Shown here: positions 53,501 to 61,437 of the stretch, one piece after another | How positions within the stretch are numbered: the first letter of the stretch is position 1 | Layout: every line of letters begins with the position of its first letter | DNA from: Ruficoccus sp. ZRK36 | GTDB taxonomy: Bacteria > Verrucomicrobiota > Verrucomicrobiia > Opitutales > Cerasicoccaceae | DNA: 64,000 nt | Direction of reading: 5' to 3' | Assembly: GCF_019603315.1 (NCBI RefSeq) | Contig: NZ_CP080649.1 | Coordinates: 2,056,176 to 2,120,175, forward strand | Translations under genes and position numbers: made by a program | The notes under the pieces: generated by a model | Database searches by the model: none | Told to the model about the DNA's origin: nothing | Seen by the model: the letters and a program-made list of their open reading frames with translations, nothing else

Positions 53501-54214
53501 AGCCTCTACATCGCGGCCTTCCTCGACGAGGACACCTCCGACGATGACGAGGGTGGGTGGTACGCAGCCGCCGACCAGACCGCCGCCGGAGAGCTCGCCG
53601 CAGAGCCGCTCATGCGCGCGGCCACTGAGGAGGACGAGCTCGGCGCCTGGGGCATCGACACGGACACGCAGACCGTCTGGGTGCGCTTGGACTACCAGGG
53701 TGACTTCGCCGTGGCCTCCACGCTGACGGACTCTGATGGTGACGGCCTGGTTGACGCCTGGGAAATGGATCACTTCGGCACGCTCGCCTACGATGGCACC
53801 TCCGATGCCGATGGTGACGGCCTGACTAACCTCCAGGAGCAGGCCGTCGGTAGCTCGCCACTGGACTCCGACAGCGACAACGACCTCATCGACGATGCCA
53901 CCGAAGTCCAAAACGGGCTGGACCCGACGACTGCCAACTCCTCGATCACAAACAGTATCGCCAGCGCCATCGCGAACAGTTCTGATGTCCAGTCCGCCTA
54001 CGGGCTGTACACCGCCGACAGCCTCGCTTCGCTCGTCGGCCAGAGCTTGATCGAAGTCAAATCCGACAAGACGATCAGCGTCGAGTTGCAGCTATGGGAG
54101 AGCTCGGATCTGGAACACTGGACACCGCTCGGCGACTCCGAAGCAAAGACGCTCTCGGTCGGAGGATCCGGTGCGGCCTTCTACATCTGGCAGCTGGGCT
54201 CCTCCCAGGAATAG
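47501..54214 (+). CDS. Giant secreted protein with two LamG and two metallophosphoesterase domains
   Basis: From the ATG at 47501 this is a 2237-residue exported protein (signal MGLKAFFGACLCLGAAAVQSEA). Order by approximate residue: LamG 1 (25-235); a second beta-sandwich (240-435); phosphoesterase 1 (445-680) with VADIQY, SLGDFID, GNHDM and NGHNHAG, closest in look to ADP-ribose-type Mn pyrophosphatases; two FN3 domains (690-870); LamG 2 (880-1100); two tandem copies of a 170-residue unit (1114-1457); a cadherin/Ig-like domain (1465-1545); phosphoesterase 2 (1557-1800) with PDTQ, CGDVTD, RGNHD and SGHNHIYDR; and C-terminal calcium-type DSDGDGL repeats (2074-2140). A longer reading from 47438 lacks a clean signal. 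Nucleotide or phosphodiester breakdown outside the cell is inferred. Confidence 0.85.
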   Translation: MGLKAFFGACLCLGAAAVQSEAGMVAHWDFNEGSGTTATDSVNSIEGTLQGEAAWVSGPDGYAIQMTNDATTQVYIGAPDVLDITGAVTVMAWLHPDGASNYGNIVGIDTYGGADNDQYILKTTVYTTSRLSFQVTSDSSSATATDTVSIEERAASDDDGWIHVAAVFTPGESIVLYVNGEVVATTSTDIETMQSALSEEAPFRIGNMTSSTTCGFNGAIGDVRVYDNAVSASAIAALVEARSTYADDFDADSSSSYTGVDSYNTGGSFSVDTGSGELSTMAASSNTYSVLINDGEHFLKPGQYFEAKSTAGVADSGPHQYAIVSNTAAQPGATEGFRFRRSPTLCIQGGDSPGSATTLASPSQSIGIAYRIARTSDTEFAFYYKVGSSWEYLDTYTLDGASEQMYVGVQSYAGTTTWDYLKIGNIADIEADATEADDGEYLFSFGAVADIQYKDVTVAGTRYYSASVVKLPVMVEDFNARDLTFVISLGDFIDADYSSFATMMDIWEDLTAPTYQVIGNHDMVSGSTLADIMTALGMTEAYYTFTYNGWRFIVMDGNDSGYGVHSDGQLAWAREQLDQALVDGEPVIIFDHFPIYPQNTAHISSQASELRSLIHDYPNIRAWINGHNHAGDYAEFEGIHCLTVHGMVETADTTAYAEVEIWSNRLEILGEGREPDRSLYFTEANTLAAPVALSAADGTTGISISWDTYAGTDATSYELQRRISGENTGYESIATLGISDTSYLDENVSSSSMYVYRLRAVTDGGDASDWVLTSYKLSNIPGQVTDLTATAGENNAIALTWTLDSTGYDSLILERSIAGTGEYELVTAELSGDSTSYTDTGLLPNTEYSYRIAGVAAGRQTDWSDAGTASSGSLPVLEGEAEGLVAYWPFDEGTGTSAVDATSNGSNGTLQGDAEWTAGVSGSAIQMKPDSATQVYVGAPSLLNITGAVTIMAWVHPDGVSNYGVIAGIDQSGGATNDQYVLKTTVSSTSMLTFQVSSGGTGYTATDTVSLPTRASQTANGWVHVAGVFTPGESVKLYVNGELITTTPVSIETLQSTLDSSTVPFRIGNMSSSSDYGFNGAIDELRVFAASVSAEDIATYAEGEAVVEFQGTLIAQGSTWSYLDDGSDQGSAWTAVDFDDSSWSSGAAQLGYGDGDETTIVSYGGNSSNKYPTTYFRQSFEIDEANLPLISQLNLNILRDDGAVVYINGVEVARDNMNYDSFDYQTYASGVVDGDSEDTFFAHIVDSSVLQAGTNVIAVEIHQQRSSSSDISFDLFLEAKSSADAEAIAAGSTWSYLDDGSDQGSAWTAIDFDDATWSTGVAQLGYGGNGEATTISYGNDANDKHITYYFRQSFEVETASDVAGLLFKVLRDDGVIVYLNGHEVVRDNMPAGAINSETYSSDIISGDDENTFYEFHVPAYYLIDGTNVVAAEIHNRDGTSSDLSFDLSLILMGELDENAATFTEDSLTADDANAKAGYSFSLASYVSNADDDALTYSILEGPDWLSVDENGNLTGTPGPDDIGTVTVIVSVSDDDGASTIEITLTVGSVAELARAPLPSINDEALSFGVIPDTQGGTNGTPPDEAAAIAARFIGHAPSFIIHCGDVTDGNSSNGNTKLSQLEDLKELLVNPLAEHGIGFYPVRGNHDSNAYNQVSSGVSAWAAAFPYLFEGDDPIVDPTDVPGGSVDSPNDSNFCYVYSPNDNVFMVSVDQWNGGASSNYSDWVAAKFKEIRESHPDAHIFGFSHSGLYALASHPAMSEFVTGGSEPYIAAGKQYQIDGWFSGHNHIYDRSMAVDLENGSKPYMFDFTCGSASEKFYSLSRTPADDQHVNAIVDSTATAGRPIAYLMVDVAGPFVQTVTYMSPDTSGSGTFDDWSVWDAYTYSRNGLQFTVAAGQNYNERDIADSAPDEDGFVGTRVAITDGVNSDTTSYTVGGTTFSVYRNITTGWLTREQWYDAGDANVVSDIVSIHGMTNDIDTNRSDAYTLTLSYDGDSLSDEQVASLYIAAFLDEDTSDDDEGGWYAAADQTAAGELAAEPLMRAATEEDELGAWGIDTDTQTVWVRLDYQGDFAVASTLTDSDGDGLVDAWEMDHFGTLAYDGTSDADGDGLTNLQEQAVGSSPLDSDSDNDLIDDATEVQNGLDPTTANSSITNSIASAIANSSDVQSAYGLYTADSLASLVGQSLIEVKSDKTISVELQLWESSDLEHWTPLGDSEAKTLSVGGSGAAFYIWQLGSSQE

Positions 54215-54241
54215 CCATCACATCAAACTCTTACACACAAG

Positions 54242-54271
54242 AGCGGGACCTGAATGGGTCCCGCTTTTTTT
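54242..54271 (+). terminator. Terminator of the giant gene
   Basis: A perfect 9-bp stem AGCGGGACC/GGTCCCGCT around 6 bases, followed by seven T, 27 bases after the stop codon. Confidence 0.93.
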
Positions 54272-54410
54272 GTGTCCTATAAAGCTGTTTGTGAGAGCCG
54301 CTCTCTGGGAGGTTACCCCATGGCGTGTTAAGCGGGTCGAGGATATATGGTGGTGCCAGTATGATACTGGTTGGAAACGCGTGTGGTTTGTGATACTCAG
54401 TCCAGACCCT

Positions 54411-56885
54411 ATGTTTACTCCGCTTGTTTCTTTTCTACTTTCGACGTGTACGTTTTGCGCTCTCAGTGCTGAGTCGATTCCACTTGCAAATCCCGGCTTC
54501 GAGGATGGTCGGACGGGTTGGGTCTTTGACTCCGCCGATGCTGGCATGAGTGTTGTTGCTGCTGAGGCAGCCCGGCAGGGAGATGCCGGGCTGCGAGTGA
54601 CAGATGCCCGCACAGATGGCGGTAGCAGCGTGCGGACGGCTCCCTGGCCAGTCGAGCCCGGTGCTGGATATCGACTGGGGTTTGACGCGCGCGTGATTTC
54701 CGGTGGGGGCGTCGGCGTGTATATTCGGTTTTACGATGAAGACGGAGAGGTTCTTGATCCTTCGGCACATATCCGGAAGTTAATGGAACAAGCTGGATGG
54801 AGACGCTATACGCTGCTGGCGATTGCGCCTCCCGAGGCTGTGCAGGCTCGCGTATGGATTCACTCTTTCGAGAAGTCCGAAGTGATGGCAGACTTTGATG
54901 ACTTTCTTCTGGAAAAACTCCCTGCCGAGCAAACGCGTGAAATCATGGAAGATACGATGAGCATCAGTGAGGTCGGGTTTCCCAAAGGCGATCCCGAGCA
55001 GGCCTTCAGCGAATACAAGATCTACCAGCCCGATGGTGGCGTACTGCGCACCCCGGTGGAGGACTGGGAGGGCGCACGTCGCCGCGTGGCCGACTCTCCG
55101 CGGTGGGCGCATTGGTTCGAGGGTGTGCGGGACAAGACCGAGGCCTGGATGGCCGAGCCGCGCGACCGCGCCGAGTGGCAGGCCGGCTGGTGGCATAACT
55201 TTGTCAGCCCGGTGGACGGGGCTTTTCTGCTCTGGCGAGAGGAGGTCCCCGGAGAGGATACCGACCACCTGATGAGTAAGAGCGGAGATCGTGTGGAGAT
55301 CACCACGGAGATTTTCGAGGCCTGGGTCTTTGGGGTGCGCTCCCGAAACATCTCCGCCATGGTCGAGGCGGCCAGGCTCTATCGGCTGACCGGTGAGCAG
55401 CACTATCTGGACTGGGTGGCCGGGCAGTTCGATTTTTATGCGGATAACTACGAGGGGTGGGGGCATAACCCGCGCCAGCGCAAGAACTCGCACCTCGGGT
55501 GGCAATCGCTGGAGGACGCCACTTGGCTAGCCCGCCTGACGGAGGCGGCTCGTTTGATCTTTGACGCGGTGGATGAGGAGCGGCGGCAGTATTGGTTTGA
55601 GCATCTGCTCAAGCCACAGGCTGAGTTGATTAGCGCTCAGGGCAAAAGCATTCACAATATCTCCACCTGGTTCCGGGCCAGTGCGGCGCAAGTGGCGCTG
55701 CTCTATGGAGACGACGATCTGTGGGCGCGTGTGGTCGATGGCCCCTATGGGCTGCGCCAGCAGTTCCGCGAAGGCGTTACCAGCGATTACTTCTGGTACG
55801 AGCAGTCCATGGGGTACAATAACTACGTGATCACGGCGACGTATCCTCTCTTCTGCTTCGCGGCTCTGCTCGGTGAAGGTCAGCGCCTGGAGACCGAGGC
55901 GGCCATCGCGGAAAACCTGGCTCTGGCACCCTTTGCCATCCGCTTCCCGGACGGGCGCCTGCCCAACCCGGCCGACGCCAACGGTATCATCAAGCTGAGC
56001 GAAGATCGACTGGGGCGGATTTACCGGGCACTGCCAACGCGGCCCGGTCTGGCAGATGTCGCCGGGGAGTATAACTGGGATACTCTGATTGATCCGCCCG
56101 CGCAGGTGGAGGGAGAGGTGGAGCTTCCGCCGGTCGTCTCGCGCCTGATGGAGAGCTCCCGCTTTTCCCTGCTGAAAAAGGGCCCTTGGCAGGTCTTCTT
56201 CCAGTTCGGGCAGTTGGGGCGCTCACACTCGCAGTCTGAGGCGCTCAACTGGTCCGCCTATTTCGGGGATGCGGTGATCTCGCAAGACCCCGGCACCGTC
56301 GGCTACGGCTCTCCGATGAGCAACGGCTACTACCGCCGCGGACTCACGCACAATATCCCGCTGGTCGGCGGAGAAGGGCAGCAGCCCTGGAAGCGTGGCA
56401 CGCTGACGGACTTCGATGCGGAGGCGGGCACAATGTCGGCGCGGCAGTCCTGGTATCGGGATGGTGTTGAGGCTGAGCGCAGCCTGAGCCTGGATGGGGA
56501 TACCTTAATCGACAGTGTCGTGATAAAGGTCTCCGAAGCCGCTGCCGAGGGTAAGCCGCTCGGTCTCGCCCTGCACCTGGAGGGTAGCGCGCAGTTAGGC
56601 GACGCATTCCGCCCGGTCTCACCGGAGGATTTTCAAAAGGACCTGCCCGAGTCTTTCAAGTACTGGAAGGATGTGTCGGCCGCGCACTTTGAAGACACGG
56701 CGACGGTTCCGGTCGTCTTCGACGGCGGTCTTGTGCTGGATGTTACTTTCGCCTGTCCGGGCTCCTTTACGCTCTATGTGGCGAGCGCGCCCGGCGTGCC
56801 TCCGACACGCCACACGGCCTTCTATCTGGAGTCGGAGCAGACGCGCCACGCGCGCTTCGTGACCACGCTGACTCCTGCGCAGTAG
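54411..56885 (+). CDS. Heparinase II/III- or alginate-lyase-like exported enzyme
   Basis: From the ATG at 54411 the protein has 824 residues with a signal peptide (MFTPLVSFLLSTCTFCALSA). It shows an N-terminal beta-sandwich (NPGFEDGRTGWVFD, about 20-165) like carbohydrate-binding CBM4/9, then an all-alpha toroid (TEAARLIFDAVDEERRQYWFEHLLKPQ, then HNISTWFRASAAQVALLYGDD) typical of uronate lyases, and a C-terminal beta-sandwich in heparinase II/III style (FSLLKKGPWQVFFQFGQLGRSHSQSEALNW). Such enzymes cleave acidic polysaccharides by beta-elimination outside the cytoplasm. I cannot name the PL family. A longer reading from 54171 crosses the terminator and is rejected. Confidence 0.75.
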   Translation: MFTPLVSFLLSTCTFCALSAESIPLANPGFEDGRTGWVFDSADAGMSVVAAEAARQGDAGLRVTDARTDGGSSVRTAPWPVEPGAGYRLGFDARVISGGGVGVYIRFYDEDGEVLDPSAHIRKLMEQAGWRRYTLLAIAPPEAVQARVWIHSFEKSEVMADFDDFLLEKLPAEQTREIMEDTMSISEVGFPKGDPEQAFSEYKIYQPDGGVLRTPVEDWEGARRRVADSPRWAHWFEGVRDKTEAWMAEPRDRAEWQAGWWHNFVSPVDGAFLLWREEVPGEDTDHLMSKSGDRVEITTEIFEAWVFGVRSRNISAMVEAARLYRLTGEQHYLDWVAGQFDFYADNYEGWGHNPRQRKNSHLGWQSLEDATWLARLTEAARLIFDAVDEERRQYWFEHLLKPQAELISAQGKSIHNISTWFRASAAQVALLYGDDDLWARVVDGPYGLRQQFREGVTSDYFWYEQSMGYNNYVITATYPLFCFAALLGEGQRLETEAAIAENLALAPFAIRFPDGRLPNPADANGIIKLSEDRLGRIYRALPTRPGLADVAGEYNWDTLIDPPAQVEGEVELPPVVSRLMESSRFSLLKKGPWQVFFQFGQLGRSHSQSEALNWSAYFGDAVISQDPGTVGYGSPMSNGYYRRGLTHNIPLVGGEGQQPWKRGTLTDFDAEAGTMSARQSWYRDGVEAERSLSLDGDTLIDSVVIKVSEAAAEGKPLGLALHLEGSAQLGDAFRPVSPEDFQKDLPESFKYWKDVSAAHFEDTATVPVVFDGGLVLDVTFACPGSFTLYVASAPGVPPTRHTAFYLESEQTRHARFVTTLTPAQ

Positions 56886-56932
56886 GTGGCGACCTGAGGG
56901 TGATGGAGCTTATTGATTAACGAGCTGCGTCA

Positions 56933-59596
56933 CTAGTCTCGGCGGCACTTGTCCTCTAAAAGCTTGGCCACGAGGCCGGTCCAGCCGGTCTGGTGGCTGG
57001 CTCCGACGCCGCGACCGTTGTCCCCGTCGAAGTACTCATTAAACAGGACGAGATCCTTGAAGTGCTCGTCGCGGTACCAATCGGCATGCAGCCGGTGCAC
57101 AGCGCGGTCGCCGTTGTTATCGGGCAGGAAGATTGCGCACAGGCGGCGGGAAAGCTCGGAGGCGGCTTCCTGGAGGTTGACCCAGTTTCCGGAGCCGGTG
57201 GGGAGCTCGACCTTGAGGTCGTCACCGTAGAAGTGGTGATACTTTTCCAGCGACTCGATGAGCAGGAAATTCAACGGGAACCAGATGGGACCTCGCCAGT
57301 TGGAGTTCCCCCCGAAGAGCCCGCTGTTCGACTCGGCGGGCTGATAAGAGACGGAGAACTCCCGCCCGTGGTAGTCCAGCCGGAAGGGCTGCTCGCGGTG
57401 CGCCTTGGAGAGGGAGCGCAGCCCATAGGCGGAGAGGAACTCATCCTCGTCGAAGAGGTAGCGCAGCACGCGCTCCAGCCGCTTGCGGGACGGGATGGCC
57501 AGCAGCAGCTTGGCGCCCTCTTCCTTGCCGCCGCCAAACTCCAGGCAGGAGGCTTCCTTGGCAAAGACTTCATTGTGCTTGAGAAACCACTGCATGCGCT
57601 TCTTGAAGCGCGGGAGCTTCTCGATGGTCTCCACGGGCAGGACCTCGACCGCGCATACCGGCACCAGCCCGACCATGGAGCGGATGGCCATCGGGATCGT
57701 GGTGTCGTCGGCCTGAAGCATGTCGTAGTAAAAGCCGTCCTGCTCGTTCCACAGACCGGTGCCGCCGAGGGTGTTCATGGCCTCGGCGATGGCGACAAAG
57801 TGCTCGAAGAATTTCGAGGCCACACCCTCGTAGGCTGGGTCGTTCCCGGCCAGCTCAAGTGAGATCGAGAGCATGGTGGCGCAGAAGAATGCCATCCACG
57901 CAGTGCCGTCGGCCTGCTCCAGGTGGTAGCCATCGGGCAGAGGCTGGGAGCGGTCAAAGGCCCCGATGTTATCGAGTCCGAGGAAGCCGCCGGAGAAGAG
58001 GTTCTTGCCGTGCGGGTCCTTGCGGTTGACCCACCAGGTGAAGTTGATCAGCAGCTTGTGGAAGCACTGGGCGAGGAAGTCCAGGTCGCGTGCGCCACGC
58101 TTGCCGGTCATCTTGTAGACGCGCCAGACCGCCCAGGCGTGCACGGGCGGGTTTACGTCGGAGAAGTTCCACTCGTAGGCCGGTATTTGACCGTTGGGGT
58201 GCATGTACCACTCGCGCAGCATGAGGATGAGCTGCCGCTTCGCGAAGTCCGGATCGATCTTGTCAAAGGGGATCATGTGGAAGGCCAGGTCCCAGGCGGC
58301 GAACCACGGGTACTCCCACTTGTCGGGCATGGAGATGACGTCGCGACTGTAGAGGTTTTCCCATTCCTCGTTACGGCCATGCAGGCGGGAGTCGGGCGGG
58401 GTCGGCTCGCCGGGATCTCCGTGGAGCCAGTCCTTCACCACGTAGTGGTAGAACTGCTTGGAGTGCAGCAGCCCGGCGTAGGCCTGGCGGATGACCTGCT
58501 CCTCGTGCGGGTGCAGCCCGTCCTCACCAAGAATGTCACGGTAATAGGAGTCGGTCTCCGCGCTGCGGGTTTTAAAGGTCTTCTCAAAGTCCGGCCCGAA
58601 CGCTTTGTTCTTCCCGCGCTTGGCTTTCATCACCAGTCGCAGGCGCAGGGTGCGGCTCTGCCCGGGGGGCAGCTCCAGACGGTAGTGCGCAGCGGCCTTG
58701 GTGCCATGCTGCTCAGGGTTGACTGCATCCTGATCTCCCTCGCACAGCAGGCGGTTGAAGGCGTCCTTGACGTAAGGGGTGGCGTTCGCCGAGCCGAAGA
58801 GCTTTTCGCTGTTGCTCTCGTTTTCGGTAAACAGCCAGGCCTCGGGATCGTCTTCAGCCTCGAGGATGAACTCCTCCAGATTGTCGTGGCCAGCGGCCAG
58901 GAGGCCCGTATCCGTTTTTTCAATACGTGGCTTCAGGGTGCAGCCCTCGTGCGAGCAGCCCCAGATCCAGGTGTTGCGAAACCAGAGGGTGGGGAGCAGG
59001 TGGAGGGTTGCGGTGTCCGTGCCGCGGTTGGCGACTGTGAGCTTGATGAGGATGTCGTTGGGGCCTGCCTTCGCGTACTCGGCGAAGACGTCGAAGTAGC
59101 GGTTGTCGTTCATCACCCCGGTGTCGAGCAGCTCGAACTCTGGCTGGTTAAACCCGCGCCGTCCATTCTCAGCGACCAGCCACTCATAGGGGTAGGCGGC
59201 CTGCGGATACTTGTAGAGGCTCTTCAGATAGCTGTGGGTGGGGCTGGAATCCAGATAGTAGTAGAGCTCCTTGCAGTCCTCACCGTGGTTACCCTCCGGC
59301 CCCGAAAGCCCGAAGAGACGCTCCTTGAGGATGGGGTCTTTCTCGTTCCACAGGGCCAGTGCAAAGCAGAGGCGGCACTCGCGGTCGGTGATGCCCAGCA
59401 GGCCGTCCTCGCCCCAGCGATAGGCGCGGCTGCGTGCCTGCTCGTGCGGGAAGTAGGTCCACGCTTCGCCGTCGGGCGAGTAGTCCTCGCGGACGGTGCC
59501 CCACTGGCGCTCGGAGAGGTAGGGGCCCCAGCGTTTCCAGTTCTTTTCACGGTCCAGGGATTCGTCGAGGCGCTGTTTTTCGGGATTAGTCGGCAT
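56933..59596 (-). CDS. GH63-like (MGH1) glycosidase
   Basis: This 887-residue protein matches the bacterial group related to GH63 alpha-glucosidases: LSERQWGTVREDYSPDGEAWTYFPHEQARSRAYRWGEDGLLG at the start, a toroid core (WEYPWFAAWDLAFHMIPFDKIDPDFAKRQL, then HAWAVWRVYKMTG and GFLGLDNIGAFDRSQPLPDG), and the C-terminal SNSGLFGGNSNWRGPIWFPLNFLLIESL. No signal peptide is seen, so it should act in the cytoplasm on imported oligosaccharides. The convergent lyase gene suggests a shared substrate, but that is only context. Confidence 0.85.
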   Translation of the reverse strand: MPTNPEKQRLDESLDREKNWKRWGPYLSERQWGTVREDYSPDGEAWTYFPHEQARSRAYRWGEDGLLGITDRECRLCFALALWNEKDPILKERLFGLSGPEGNHGEDCKELYYYLDSSPTHSYLKSLYKYPQAAYPYEWLVAENGRRGFNQPEFELLDTGVMNDNRYFDVFAEYAKAGPNDILIKLTVANRGTDTATLHLLPTLWFRNTWIWGCSHEGCTLKPRIEKTDTGLLAAGHDNLEEFILEAEDDPEAWLFTENESNSEKLFGSANATPYVKDAFNRLLCEGDQDAVNPEQHGTKAAAHYRLELPPGQSRTLRLRLVMKAKRGKNKAFGPDFEKTFKTRSAETDSYYRDILGEDGLHPHEEQVIRQAYAGLLHSKQFYHYVVKDWLHGDPGEPTPPDSRLHGRNEEWENLYSRDVISMPDKWEYPWFAAWDLAFHMIPFDKIDPDFAKRQLILMLREWYMHPNGQIPAYEWNFSDVNPPVHAWAVWRVYKMTGKRGARDLDFLAQCFHKLLINFTWWVNRKDPHGKNLFSGGFLGLDNIGAFDRSQPLPDGYHLEQADGTAWMAFFCATMLSISLELAGNDPAYEGVASKFFEHFVAIAEAMNTLGGTGLWNEQDGFYYDMLQADDTTIPMAIRSMVGLVPVCAVEVLPVETIEKLPRFKKRMQWFLKHNEVFAKEASCLEFGGGKEEGAKLLLAIPSRKRLERVLRYLFDEDEFLSAYGLRSLSKAHREQPFRLDYHGREFSVSYQPAESNSGLFGGNSNWRGPIWFPLNFLLIESLEKYHHFYGDDLKVELPTGSGNWVNLQEAASELSRRLCAIFLPDNNGDRAVHRLHADWYRDEHFKDLVLFNEYFDGDNGRGVGASHQTGWTGLVAKLLEDKCRRD

Positions 59597-59760
59597 GGGA
59601 AATCGTAGGTGGATGAAGTGAGAGAACCATACTCCGTGCTGGTCGAAGGTAGCATGCCAGCGTGCAAATGGCGGGCCAAGGCGAAAGTTTTATCGGGGTG
59701 GTGGCGGAGGGCCACTGCTGAGCGCACGAATGCCGTCTCTTGCGAGGGAATTGTCGTGGA

Positions 59761-59889
59761 TTAATCGACCTTACCCTTGAGGGAGGTCGGAGGCATTGAT
59801 TTTTCGTTCGGTGGCAACTGGGTCAGGTAGGCTCGGATTTTAGCGATCACCCATTGCTCCGCGTTGGGATATCCCTCGCGCTTGGCCAT
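59761..59889 (-). CDS. Possible 42-residue protein 3' of the XRE regulator
   Basis: An ATG at 59889 opens a 42-codon frame 15 bases after the XRE gene's stop: MAKREGYPNAEQWVIAKIR, then a Pro-rich polar end. It would be helical and basic at first. Spacing fits co-translation, but nothing else proves it is expressed. Confidence 0.35.
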   Translation of the reverse strand: MAKREGYPNAEQWVIAKIRAYLTQLPPNEKSMPPTSLKGKVD

Positions 59890-59904
59890 ATTTTCAATCA
59901 GGGC

Positions 59905-60138
59905 TCATTCATTATTGCTGAATTCCAGCGTCGTGTCCGCCTTGGCATATCCATGGGGAAGCTTACCGAAGATGAGTAGATTCAGCAGGCGTTGCTCCGG
60001 AGCCTTTATCTTTCGTTTGCCACTGAGAACGCCATGGATGGCGTATTTGTCCCAACCGACCAGCTCCCCAAATTCAACCTGAGTCATGCCTTTGTCAGCG
60101 ATCCACTGATTGAGAAATTCCTTGGTAATGGGGGGCAT
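59905..60138 (-). CDS. XRE-type helix-turn-helix regulator
   Basis: From the ATG at 60138 this is a 77-residue protein built around a Cro/CI-type HTH: WIADKGMTQVEFGELVGWDKYAIHGVLSGKRKI. Such small single-domain regulators often control toxin-antitoxin or membrane genes. A TTG at 60207 adds 23 residues and would overlap the operator region. It is divergent from an RHH-TM-SGNH gene, and GTTCAAC-like half-sites fill the gap. Confidence 0.75.
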   Translation of the reverse strand: MPPITKEFLNQWIADKGMTQVEFGELVGWDKYAIHGVLSGKRKIKAPEQRLLNLLIFGKLPHGYAKADTTLEFSNNE

Positions 60139-60170
60139 TCCTACGTGTCCGTAGAGAATCCGTTGGACTT

Positions 60171-60230
60171 GTTCAACTTTCTTTCTTGTTTGGTTGAGAA
60201 TTATCAACTTGTGTGTTGTGAAAGTTCAAC
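60171..60230. promoter_or_regulatory. GTTCAAC/GTTGA-rich divergent operator region
   Basis: GTTCAAC occurs at 60171-60177 and 60224-60230, and GTTGA/TCAAC forms a palindrome at 60193-60208. These sites lie between the two divergent start codons and are good candidates for XRE autoregulation. Confidence 0.4.
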
Positions 60231-60238
60231 CATTGCTC

Positions 60239-61396
60239 ATGAACGTAATCATAAAACTGGAAAAACACTTAAATCAGAAACAATGCGAAAGCTTCCGGGA
60301 ACAAGCTCGCCTGCATGGCCGCACGTTATCTGAGCATGCCGCTCATCTGTTATTTTCCCCCGAGGCACCGGGGGCAGCTCCGTCCCAGGATGGTCTAGGA
60401 AAAAGAACACACGCCTCAGACTGGAGCCTCACGGGCAAGAAAAAATGGTATCTGTTGCTGGGGCTGGTACTTTTCTTCGCAGTGAGCGAAGTGGTGTGTC
60501 GTTACTGGGTTGGGCTCGGCGATCCGCCGCTTTCCATCGCGCATCCTGCGATCGAGTACATGTTCAAGCCCTCGTGCACCTACTCGCGTTTTGGCAACCG
60601 TTTTTCGACTAACGCCTACGGGATGCGTTCAGATGACATTTCGTCACAGCGTCAGGGCAACGAGGTGCGTTTGCTGGTGCTGGGAGACTCGATCCCGAAC
60701 GGTGGCAACCTGACCGACCAGGACGAACTGGCCACGGAAATCCTTAAAAAACAGCTTGGAAAGCAGATGAGAGTCCCCGTTTACGTGGGTAATGTTTCTG
60801 CCGGTTCCTGGGGGCCGCCGAATCTGCTCGCTTATGTCAAGCAATACGGCACGTTCGAGGCGGATGCGGCTGTCATCGTCCTTAATCGTGAAGACATTGA
60901 CGACTTCCCAACCTTTGCGCCGCTTAATCCCCATACTCATCCTACAGTCTCTCCGCATTCGGCCCTAGGGGAGCTATGCACTCGATACGCGCTGCCGAGG
61001 CTCGCCGCTATACTGAAACGCACCCCGCAAGCAGAAAAGGAGAAGGAGCATGAAGTGGGCCCGAACTGCCTGCCTGAACTTGGGGAACTCATCGAAAAGC
61101 TCAAGGCCGATGGGGTCGTTGTCGCGGTCCTCTATCATCCTTCCCGGCGGGAAGTTGAAGTGGACGGTAATTTTAAGCCAGACCGGGCCTATGATGAGTT
61201 CGCGCAGTACTGTGACGAGATCGGTGTTCCTTTCTTCTGTTTGGATCAGCGCTACAAGGAGGCCGTTCGCTCTGGACAAAATCCGTTCCGCGACGGGATG
61301 CATCCGAATGCCTATGGGCAAGCCTTGATGGCTGAAGAGATTATGGGAATTCTGCAGTCGCAAGGGATCGTCAGCCAATGGTCTGAGCGAAATTGA
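60239..61396 (+). CDS. RHH-like N-terminus, membrane helix and SGNH hydrolase domain
   Basis: From the ATG at 60239 the protein has 385 residues. Residues 1-39 (MNVIIKLEKHLNQKQC, then GRTLSEHAAHLL) closely resemble a ribbon-helix-helix DNA-binding module. A membrane helix follows at about 70-88 (YLLLGLVLFFAVSEVV), then an SGNH/GDSL hydrolase domain with the nucleophile block GDSIPNG (from 149) and the Asp-His block DGMHPNAYGQAL near the end. SGNH enzymes of this sort remove acyl groups from polysaccharides. The combination is unusual. The RHH resemblance may be chance, the segment being simply a cytosolic tail. Confidence 0.7.
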   Translation: MNVIIKLEKHLNQKQCESFREQARLHGRTLSEHAAHLLFSPEAPGAAPSQDGLGKRTHASDWSLTGKKKWYLLLGLVLFFAVSEVVCRYWVGLGDPPLSIAHPAIEYMFKPSCTYSRFGNRFSTNAYGMRSDDISSQRQGNEVRLLVLGDSIPNGGNLTDQDELATEILKKQLGKQMRVPVYVGNVSAGSWGPPNLLAYVKQYGTFEADAAVIVLNREDIDDFPTFAPLNPHTHPTVSPHSALGELCTRYALPRLAAILKRTPQAEKEKEHEVGPNCLPELGELIEKLKADGVVVAVLYHPSRREVEVDGNFKPDRAYDEFAQYCDEIGVPFFCLDQRYKEAVRSGQNPFRDGMHPNAYGQALMAEEIMGILQSQGIVSQWSERN

Positions 61397-61437
61397 ATTG
61401 AGCAAGCTTTCAGTTTGGGCTGGAAAAAAGAGGGTGT

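Noticed and set aside
54171-54410. An 80-codon upstream extension of the lyase gene
   Set aside because: It begins inside the giant gene, crosses a strong terminator and would hide the signal peptide that begins at 54411.
57923-59608. A 561-codon frame antisense to the GH63-like gene
   Set aside because: It is Val/Gly/Leu-rich without motifs and fully covered by a well-matched glycosidase on the minus strand.
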